From assembly GCA_002354055.1 (NCBI GenBank), contig DEKW01000013.1, positions 1 through 64,000 on the forward strand: 64,000 bases of DNA, given 5' to 3'. This DNA comes from Bacteroidales bacterium UBA2712 (GTDB lineage: Bacteria > Bacteroidota > Bacteroidia > Bacteroidales > Paludibacteraceae). The notes beneath the pieces were generated by a model. It did not search any database. It was given only the letters and a program-made list of their open reading frames with translations, and was not told where the DNA came from. Shown piece after piece: positions 57,829-64,000 of this stretch. The first letter of the stretch is position 1; the number at the start of each line of letters is the position of its first letter. A program made the position numbers and the translations under genes.

Positions 57829-58544
57829 TGACAGTACTCTACGAAGACAACCATATCATTGCCGTCAACAAGACCTGCAACGAGATTGTGCAGGGCGACA
57901 AGACCGGTGATACACCGCTGAGCGAGACCGTAAAGGCTTATATCAAAGAAAAGTACAATAAGCCCGGTGAGGTCTTTTTAGGTGTGACCCATCGGCTTGA
58001 CCGTCCTACTAGCGGCGTGGTGCTTTTTGCCAGAACTTCCAAAGCGCTCACGCGGCTCAATGAGATGTTTCGGGAGAAATCATCCTCCCTTCCTTTTAGG
58101 GAAGGGTCGGGGTTAGGCCCTATTAAAAAGACCTATTGGGCGATTGTGCAAGGTGCTCCTAAGCAGTCCGAGGCGCGGCTGGAGAACTGGCTTGTGCGTA
58201 ATGAGGCGCAGAACAAATCCTATATCGCCAAACCCGGTGCGAAAGAGGCAAAGCAGGCTATATTATCGTATAAAACGCTTGCTAAGGGCGAGAACTATAC
58301 TCTTCTGGAGGTTAATCTGGAGACCGGACGGCATCATCAGATACGGTGCCAGTTGGCAGCTATCGGTTGTCCGATAAAGGGCGACCTCAAGTATGGCGCA
58401 AAGCGCTCTAATCCCGATGGAGGTATCTGTCTTCATGCACGGCAAATAGAATTTATTCATCCTGTAAGTAAACAAAATATATGTATTACAGCTCCCGTAC
58501 CAAACGATTCGTTATGGCAGCAGTTTGCTGCCTTGGTTCATTAG
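57828..58544 (+). CDS. RluA-family pseudouridine synthase
   Basis: A 238-residue pseudouridine synthase without an S4 domain. The catalytic Asp58 lies in HRLDRPTSGVVLFART (55-70), and LETGRHHQIRCQLA near residue 165-178 is the second conserved motif. The stretch SSSLPFREGSGLGP (about residue 85-98) is written by the palindromic CCCTTCCTTTTAGGGAAGGG and is probably an in-frame insert. The target site in RNA is unknown. Its 3' end overlaps the start of the pectate lyase gene by 64 bases. Confidence 0.88.
   Translation: MTVLYEDNHIIAVNKTCNEIVQGDKTGDTPLSETVKAYIKEKYNKPGEVFLGVTHRLDRPTSGVVLFARTSKALTRLNEMFREKSSSLPFREGSGLGPIKKTYWAIVQGAPKQSEARLENWLVRNEAQNKSYIAKPGAKEAKQAILSYKTLAKGENYTLLEVNLETGRHHQIRCQLAAIGCPIKGDLKYGAKRSNPDGGICLHARQIEFIHPVSKQNICITAPVPNDSLWQQFAALVH
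58080..58120. repeat. Palindromic insert in the RluA-family gene
   Basis: CCCTTCCTTTTAGGGAAGGG (58087-58106) is an inverted repeat, and it is followed by TCGGGGTTAGGCCC. It encodes SLPFREGSGLGP in the gap between two conserved core strands. Confidence 0.65.
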
Positions 58545-60163
58545 TAGCCTCTGCAGGTCTTTTGCCGGATACGCTCGTGGCGTTCCCCGGCGCAGAGGGA
58601 TTTGGTAAATACACCTCCGGTGGTCGTGGCGGTAAAGTGGTGTATGTGACCACACTTGTGGACGATGCTAACGGCGAGACGGTAGGTTCGCTTCGCTGGG
58701 CGGTGAAACAGCACCCCGATACGCCGCTGACGGTTTGTTTTGCGGTCTCCGGAGAGATCCGTTTGGTCAAAGACCTGCGTGTGAATCGCCGGAACTACAC
58801 TATCGCCGGTCAGACAGCACCCGGAATGGGTATCGTCATTACCCATAATAAAGTGAACTGCGGCGGATCTAAGAATTTTATTATTCGCAATGTCCGTTTC
58901 CGTATCGGTCGCAAAGATGTAAACGGGAATATAATTACGCAGAATGCTTTTGGAGCAGAAAACTGCGAGAATTATATCATTGATCATTGTGAGTTCGGTT
59001 GGTCCACAGAGGAGAATATGAACACGTACGATAGCCATTTCATTACCGTGCAGTATTGCATCGTTCATGAGGGATTGAATGATTCCGGACATCCGAAAGG
59101 CGCACGCGGTTATGGTTGTCAGTGGGGTGGTTCACCGGCTACATATCATCATAACTTATTGGTAAACAACAACAAGCGTTCCTGCCGTTTTAATGGCGCG
59201 CAGAGTAACGATTATGTGGTCTATCTCGATTACATCAATAATGTGGTCTATAATTATGGTGCCGGCAGTAACGGCTGCTACGGCGGTGAGAACACGGCTA
59301 AGTTAGTAGAAGGGGAATATAATGGCTTGAACTCTGCCCACGAATGTAATTTCATCAATAATTACTACAAACCGGGAGCGAATACGACCAGTAGCGAGAA
59401 ATATTTCTTTATGTCCTCATATGCGCGTAGCGGAGCTACTTCATGGGGACCTGCGCAGTGGTATGTGAGCGGAAATATCATGGAGGGCTATGAACAGATC
59501 AGTACAAACAACTGGCAGGGAGTGAAGACGGAACGCTCGGCAGTCTATCCTCTGGATACCTTGCGGGTGGATACCTTGATTCGCCCCAAGACACCTTGGT
59601 GGCGATGGACGGCGGATTCCATCTACGGACGCTACGATTTCGATATGTTTGCCTATGCAGCTGAGGAATACGAGACCGCCGAAGTGGCTTATCAAAGTGT
59701 CTTAGACACAGCCGGATGCTTTCCGAGGGATCATGTCGGCCTGCGTCTGACGAATGATACTCGTGAGGGAACCTATACTTATACCGGCTCCAAAGCCAAA
59801 AAGAAAGGAATTATCGATACCGAAGAGGACGCCGAGGGGTTCTATGATTATCCGCAAATGGCAGCATTAACGGATACTGATCAGGACGGAATGCCGGACG
59901 AGTGGGAGAGTGTCAACGACTGTGACCCGAATACCCCGGATAATAATGTCCGTCATGCGTCTGGATATACGATGTTGGAGATGTATTTGCATTATGCCAT
60001 CACACATAAGATGCCTATGGACGATGGTTACCATGAGCCCGAAGGAATAGAGAATACTTCTCTTCGAGAGAATGGTGTCGGTTCCTATAAGATTTTCCGC
60101 GATGGGCAGTTGCTGATTAAGCGCGGAGACAAATTCTACACACTCCAAGGGCAGGAGTTGTAA
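58481..60163 (+). CDS. Secreted polysaccharide lyase family 1 (pectate lyase-like)
   Basis: A 560-residue parallel beta-helix protein with a signal peptide (about residues 1-26); ATG 58481 or 58514 could be the start. The beginning of the mature part, VAFPGAEGFGKYTSGGRGGKVVYVTTL, and the ladder KNFIIRNVRFRIGRKD, NYIIDHCEFGWSTEENMN fit family PL1 pectate lyases. DTDQDGMPDEWE (near residue 467) is a calcium-binding type loop. The last residues, YKIFRDGQLLIKRGDKFY, resemble the tail of the S8 protease at 21284-22693. It probably acts outside the cell on pectin-type polymers. Confidence 0.85.
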   Translation: MYYSSRTKRFVMAAVCCLGSLVASAGLLPDTLVAFPGAEGFGKYTSGGRGGKVVYVTTLVDDANGETVGSLRWAVKQHPDTPLTVCFAVSGEIRLVKDLRVNRRNYTIAGQTAPGMGIVITHNKVNCGGSKNFIIRNVRFRIGRKDVNGNIITQNAFGAENCENYIIDHCEFGWSTEENMNTYDSHFITVQYCIVHEGLNDSGHPKGARGYGCQWGGSPATYHHNLLVNNNKRSCRFNGAQSNDYVVYLDYINNVVYNYGAGSNGCYGGENTAKLVEGEYNGLNSAHECNFINNYYKPGANTTSSEKYFFMSSYARSGATSWGPAQWYVSGNIMEGYEQISTNNWQGVKTERSAVYPLDTLRVDTLIRPKTPWWRWTADSIYGRYDFDMFAYAAEEYETAEVAYQSVLDTAGCFPRDHVGLRLTNDTREGTYTYTGSKAKKKGIIDTEEDAEGFYDYPQMAALTDTDQDGMPDEWESVNDCDPNTPDNNVRHASGYTMLEMYLHYAITHKMPMDDGYHEPEGIENTSLRENGVGSYKIFRDGQLLIKRGDKFYTLQGQEL

Positions 60164-60212
60164 ATCCTTTATTCGTTTTAATCTAAATCATTCGACGGTA
60201 TATAAAAAACAG

Positions 60213-60312
60213 GCGCGTTGCTTCCCAGTAACGCGCTTGCTTCGATTCCCGAAGGAATCTCATACTTACTCACTTATTATTTACAGAACGTTATGGAAAC
60301 CACTCCATAACG
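60213..60312 (+). terminator. Three hairpins in the gap after the lyase gene
   Basis: GCGCGTT/AACGCGC (60213-60219 and 60230-60236), GATTCC/GGAATC (60244-60259) and CGTTATGGA/TCCATAACG (60289-60297 and 60304-60312) are perfect inverted repeats in a row between two convergent genes. None has a good T-run, so factor-independent termination is not certain. Confidence 0.4.
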
Positions 60313-60323
60313 TGGGGTGTTAC

Positions 60324-61973
60324 TTATTTATATAAGTAACGTTTGATAGAGCGTTTCGGGGTCTTTTCAAACTCCGAAGCCACTAATTCTATAGAGCTGA
60401 TCTGGCTGTAGTTCGGGAGGTCTTTGTTGACCGCTACGCGGTTCTCCTCCATGAGCTGAGTCAGCGACTTGGTACCTAATAATTTCTTGCCTTCCGAGGA
60501 AGTATCCGGGAATACGAGTCCTACCAACTTATGGTCGCGATCCACTACGATAGACTCTACTACGCAAGGCATGGAGTTCAACTTGTCCTCCAACTCCTCC
60601 GGGTAGATGTTCTGACCGGAAGGACCAAGGATCATGTTTTTCGAACGGCCGTGGATATAGATGTTTCCTTCCTTATCCAATACACCGAGGTCACCTGTGC
60701 GCATCCAACCATCCTCGGTGAATACAGCCTTGGTTGCCTCTTCGTTCTTATAGTAACCCTTCATGACGTTGATACCCTTAACTTGGATCTCGCCGTCCTT
60801 GGAGGTTGGATCTTCGGAATCGATACGTACGCTACATTGCGGCAGGTCTTTACCACAGCTATGAAACTTGTATGCCCACCAATCCTCGTAACTGATCAGC
60901 GGAGCACATTCCGTCATGCCGTATCCTACGCAGTATTGGTATTTGATATCGTGGAGCACTTGCTCTACTTCCCCGTTCAAAGCGGCGCCGCCTATAATGA
61001 GGTAACGCAACTTACCTCCAAAGGTCTTGTCCAAACCTTCTTTTACTTTGCCTCGGATAATACGGTTGACACCCGGAGTCTTCCAAAGCACCTTCATCAT
61101 CGGGCTACTGATCTTCGGCAGAACACCTTTCTTCACTATCTTCTCGATTACCAAAGGAACGGTCAGAATCATAAACGGCTTGACTTGCGCGAAAGCTTTC
61201 ATCAAAACCGTTGGGGTAGGAGCTTGCGTCAAGAAATACGTCTCTGCACCATCGCATACCTGATACAGGAACTCGAACATCAATCCGAACATATGTGCAA
61301 TCGGCAACATTGACAGAACTGCATCGCCCGGTTTATGAGGGATACGCTGACATGCGAACTCTACGTTACCACTGAGGTTGAGATGCGTCAACATAACGCC
61401 TTTCGGATTGCCCGTAGAACCGCTAGTATAGTTGATAACTGCCAGTTCGTCTAAATTATCCGTCGGCAATTGGATGTCTTCTTTCTTCACGCCGTCCGGG
61501 TATGCTTTTACGAAAGCAGCCTCTACGCCGTCGAACGCTTTTTGAGTAGCGGCATCCGACTCTACGATAGTCATATCATCCATGAAGATGGTGGCCTTCA
61601 GACCCTTCATCATCTTCGGATCAATCTTCTTCTTTACGTTTGGACCTACGTATAACAGAATTGCCTCCGAGTGATCCACCAGCGAGTATATCCCTTCTGC
61701 TGTGAAATCCGGCAGAATGGATACTACTACAGCTTTGTAGCTCTCCGCAGCCAAGAATAACAATCCCCAGTTAGCACAGTTACGTCCACAAAGCGCAATC
61801 TTGTCGCCCTCTTTGATACCTAACTCCTGCCAAGTTATATGCAGTCGCTTAATAGCAGCCGCTAACTCCGCGTAGGTATATTTATTAACGCCGTCCAGGT
61901 CCTGTAATGCTAAACAGTCCCAGCGACGAATCATTGTCTCTTGTAAAAACGATAAATAGTGTTTTGTTGCCAT
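60324..61973 (-). CDS. AMP-binding long-chain acyl-CoA synthetase, second copy
   Basis: A 549-residue adenylate-forming enzyme with YTSGSTGNPKG (182-192), GYGMTECAP and WMRTGDLGVLDKEGNIYIHGR. It is aligned along its length with the enzyme at 12046-13686 (both share, for example, CGRNCANW-type and DFTAE-type segments at the same positions), so they are paralogues. Unlike the first copy it has its own promoter at 62018-62049 and lies next to a TetR regulator and a patatin-type lipase, a setting that points to use of fatty acids released from lipid. Confidence 0.88.
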   Translation of the reverse strand: MATKHYLSFLQETMIRRWDCLALQDLDGVNKYTYAELAAAIKRLHITWQELGIKEGDKIALCGRNCANWGLLFLAAESYKAVVVSILPDFTAEGIYSLVDHSEAILLYVGPNVKKKIDPKMMKGLKATIFMDDMTIVESDAATQKAFDGVEAAFVKAYPDGVKKEDIQLPTDNLDELAVINYTSGSTGNPKGVMLTHLNLSGNVEFACQRIPHKPGDAVLSMLPIAHMFGLMFEFLYQVCDGAETYFLTQAPTPTVLMKAFAQVKPFMILTVPLVIEKIVKKGVLPKISSPMMKVLWKTPGVNRIIRGKVKEGLDKTFGGKLRYLIIGGAALNGEVEQVLHDIKYQYCVGYGMTECAPLISYEDWWAYKFHSCGKDLPQCSVRIDSEDPTSKDGEIQVKGINVMKGYYKNEEATKAVFTEDGWMRTGDLGVLDKEGNIYIHGRSKNMILGPSGQNIYPEELEDKLNSMPCVVESIVVDRDHKLVGLVFPDTSSEGKKLLGTKSLTQLMEENRVAVNKDLPNYSQISSIELVASEFEKTPKRSIKRYLYK

Positions 61974-62017
61974 AAGGTCAATCGTTGAATTATATTTGGT
62001 TTTTTTGAAACCTGGTG

Positions 62018-62055
62018 CAAAGGTACTGCTTTATTTTTGAACTTTTGTTCGAAAA
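62018..62055 (-). promoter_or_regulatory. Promoter and inverted repeat before the second acyl-CoA synthetase
   Basis: On the minus strand, TACCTTTG (complement of 62018-62025) is the -7 box. The -33 region is covered by an inverted repeat TTTTGAAC-TTTT-GTTCGAAAA (62035-62055), which abuts the tetR stop codon. An operator for the TetR protein would fit this spot. Confidence 0.5.
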
Positions 62056-62658
62056 CTAATTTTTTTCTTCATTTTTTACTAAATTGTATAATTCTGTATA
62101 CGTTTTCTCCAAAATAGTGAAGTCCATTTGCGCTTGTCCGAGTCCTGGGTCGAATGTGTTTTTGACATGGGTAAACATCATAGCTATTTGCTCGCGGTCG
62201 ATATCTCTGCGGATCAATCCGGCGCGTTGATCGGTATAAATCGCTTTGCGCCATAGTTCCAACTCTTTGAGTGCCAGACGTTGAGCTTTGCGATGAAGAG
62301 CCGGGAATTTGCTATACGCGGTAAACATCAAGTCATTGACGTTCGAGGTATTAATGGTTTTCGTGTCAAATGTCATCAAGGCCTCTTCCAAACTATGCAG
62401 ATAGCCGGTTATGGTAGCTATCATGGTTTCAATACCTGCGCCTTCCGGCACACTATTCAAGGCTCGGTATTTAGGCTCCAGAAAATATTTCTCCATACAA
62501 GTCTGAAACAGCTCGTCCTGATCCCGAAAATAATAATAGAGCGTTCCGCGACCCATGTCGAGCGCGAATTGCAAATCCGTGATACTGACGTTCTGATAGC
62601 CTTTTAGCGCATAGAGCTCCATGGCCTTCCGGATGATAAATTCCTTACGGTCTTTCAT
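62056..62658 (-). CDS. TetR/AcrR-family transcriptional regulator
   Basis: A 200-residue regulator. The N-terminal helix-turn-helix (RKEFIIRKAMELYALKGYQNVSITDLQFALDMGRGTLYYYFRDQDELF, in parts) is typical TetR; the C-terminal ligand domain is not informative. It overlaps the patatin gene by 4 bases and lies upstream of the acyl-CoA synthetase, so it may sense a fatty acid or acyl-CoA. Confidence 0.88.
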   Translation of the reverse strand: MKDRKEFIIRKAMELYALKGYQNVSITDLQFALDMGRGTLYYYFRDQDELFQTCMEKYFLEPKYRALNSVPEGAGIETMIATITGYLHSLEEALMTFDTKTINTSNVNDLMFTAYSKFPALHRKAQRLALKELELWRKAIYTDQRAGLIRRDIDREQIAMMFTHVKNTFDPGLGQAQMDFTILEKTYTELYNLVKNEEKN

Positions 62659-63593
62659 GCTTGCAGTAGTTGATTTTCGTATGCGATCAACGCATTGGTC
62701 ATCAATTGATGTCCCTGCTCGATGATCTCTTCCGCCTTGTCAAAATCAAAGGTATTATAGGCATACTGCCGCATTACCGCATGGATATCCGGCGGCGTGA
62801 GACGGAGTGCAAGGAGGGTGTTTTGCTGAATCTGCATGTCGCTCATGCGGTCTAACATACTGAAATAATTGACCCTCTTCCCTAAGTCTCTTGCGCGGCT
62901 CGCGCGAATCGTGTCTATCTTCTTGCCTAATTGGCGCAGCTGCTGCTCAAGCCCATCCGGTACATCAAAACCCTTGGCTTCGATAGCTGCAATCTTGCCA
63001 TCTACATCGATGGATTCGGGCATTTCTTCGGTCGGCATACTATCTTTACCGCTGATATCCATCGCCACGAGAAGGTCGCCTTCCGTGCGCTCAATGACGT
63101 GCAGTGGCAACGGATTCAGTATCCCGCCGTCAATCAGCAGTTTGTCACCTATCTGGACCGGTTGAAAGAACAGCGGAATACTGATAGATGCTCGTACGGC
63201 TTCAAACAAACTGCCGGTCCGGAAGACCACTTCCTCTGTATTGACCATATCGGAGGCGACGATGGAGCAGGGGATATTCAGTTGCTCTATCGGTCTGTCG
63301 GGCACTACTTTCTCCAGTTCGTGAATGATGCGCTGACCTTTGACCAAAGAGTTGCCGCTCAGCAGGTTGATATCCATCATCCTTAGTATCAACTGCTTAT
63401 CCACGCTTAGGAACCATTCTTTCGCCTTCTTCAGTTCTCCTGCGGCGTACATACCTGCGATAATAGAACCCATGGAGCAACCGGCTATACTGGTGATAGT
63501 ATATCCTTTCTCTTCCAGAGCTTCTATGGCGCCTATGTGCGCGAGCCCGCGTGCGCCGCCCGATCCTAATACTAATGCGACGTTCTTACCCAT
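62655..63593 (-). CDS. Patatin-like phospholipase (RssA-type)
   Basis: A 312-residue patatin hydrolase with the Ser-Asp dyad: S40 in GCSMGS (38-43) and D155 in DGGILNPLP. The oxyanion loop GSGGARGLAHIG is at residues 10-21. No signal peptide is present, so it should be cytosolic like RssA. It begins 5 bases after the gcvT stop codon, so it may share that transcript, and overlaps tetR by 4 bases. Confidence 0.9.
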   Translation of the reverse strand: MGKNVALVLGSGGARGLAHIGAIEALEEKGYTITSIAGCSMGSIIAGMYAAGELKKAKEWFLSVDKQLILRMMDINLLSGNSLVKGQRIIHELEKVVPDRPIEQLNIPCSIVASDMVNTEEVVFRTGSLFEAVRASISIPLFFQPVQIGDKLLIDGGILNPLPLHVIERTEGDLLVAMDISGKDSMPTEEMPESIDVDGKIAAIEAKGFDVPDGLEQQLRQLGKKIDTIRASRARDLGKRVNYFSMLDRMSDMQIQQNTLLALRLTPPDIHAVMRQYAYNTFDFDKAEEIIEQGHQLMTNALIAYENQLLQA

Positions 63594-63598
63594 ACACC

Positions 63599-64000
63599 TT
63601 ACACCTCTTTCGCCGATATCAGTTTCTCGCGAATCTTGATATAGATGATGTTTCCTTTCTTTGCAAAAGCGGTCTCGACGTAACCCATACCGATACCTAC
63701 TTTGGTGTTAGGCAACATGATTCCGGAAGTCACATGACCGATAGTTTTGCCGTTTTCATCGCATATCTCATAGCCGTTACGCGGGATGGCACGCTCCAGA
63801 CACTCGAAATGAACGAGTTTGCGTTTTACGCCTTCTGCTTTTTGCGCCTTGAGGAAATCGCGATCGATGAAATCCTTGGCATCGAGCTTGGTGATCCATC
63901 CTAAACCGGCCTCTAACGGCGAGGTGGTGTCATCGATGTCGTGACCGTAGAGACAGAACCATTTCTCCAGACGCAGGCTGTCGCGAGCACCCAGACCGAT
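63599..64000 (-). CDS. gcvT: Aminomethyltransferase of the glycine cleavage system, C-terminal part
   Basis: The frame is open at the right edge of the window, so only the last 133 residues are present. They begin IGLGARDSLRLEKWFCLYGHD and contain EAGLGWITKLD and GHVTSGIMLPNTKVGIGMGYV, the C-terminal hallmarks of GcvT, the tetrahydrofolate-dependent T protein. The stop is TAA (complement of 63599-63601). It is intact as far as seen. Confidence 0.92.
   Translation of the reverse strand: MGLGARDSLRLEKWFCLYGHDIDDTTSPLEAGLGWITKLDAKDFIDRDFLKAQKAEGVKRKLVHFECLERAIPRNGYEICDENGKTIGHVTSGIMLPNTKVGIGMGYVETAFAKKGNIIYIKIREKLISAKEV

Overview
The window reads as chromosome of an uncultured gut-type member of the Bacteroidetes, most likely order Bacteroidales; genus is not resolved from sequence alone. 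The evidence is the promoter grammar (-33 YTTG, about 20 bp, -7 TAnnTTTG, seen upstream of more than a dozen genes, with little Shine-Dalgarno use), a TonB/BtuG-type surface vitamin B12 system, a paired Wza-like lipoprotein plus Wzc-like kinase capsule locus, an OmpA protein with thrombospondin type 3 repeats, a membrane pyrophosphatase of the K+-dependent type, DUF1846 and DUF4465 proteins, and a MurA with Asp in place of the fosfomycin-binding Cys.

Layout. 1-8.8 kb is an AT-richer accessory region: the C-terminal part of a type III restriction-type helicase/nuclease (cut by the window edge), an AbiEi/AbiEii toxin-antitoxin pair flanked by 32-bp direct repeats, a small leucine-rich-repeat operon with Sel1 and esterase genes, an AAA+ ATPase and a small membrane protein. 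Three promoters here share an unusual architecture and nearby GGCTAATTA direct repeats. 8.9-24.2 kb is mostly housekeeping: hppA; a leftward run lipoprotein-ompA-yebC-rsmG-acyl-CoA ligase-EamA; a RecD-like helicase; the SRP RNA (ffs); a subtilase; rlmD. 24.4-32.7 kb is an exopolysaccharide operon (gmd, fcl, a deacetylase-like protein, an oxidoreductase, two export lipoproteins, a tyrosine autokinase) with no glycosyltransferase in view. 32.7-35.7 kb holds divergent rluA and DUF1846 genes whose -33 boxes share one perfect palindrome. 35.7-41.6 kb is a cobalamin-riboswitch-controlled B12 uptake cluster. 41.6-45.4 kb has leftward genes (CWC protein, GH13, YihY) plus rnpB and tRNA-Gly(CCC). 45.8-48.8 kb is a small AT-rich group (TPR/HTH lipoprotein, secreted protein, CotH kinase). 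50.6-60.2 kb is a rightward run (nadE, murB, murA, hpt, dsbD, rlmB, rluA, pectate lyase). 60.3-64 kb is a leftward group (second acyl-CoA ligase, TetR, patatin, gcvT end).

The feature that stands out across the whole window is a large set of short, locally unique tandem 'word' repeats (7-13 bp units, usually about four copies) placed at gene junctions, where they often contain the start or stop codons, or inside the coding frames of conserved enzymes, where they add low-complexity loops without breaking the frame. One of these, a CTGTCAG word carrying short inverted repeats, recurs at four loci with related forms at others. This resembles in concept the Rickettsia palindromic elements that sit inside genes, but it is built differently and I do not know of a description of it.
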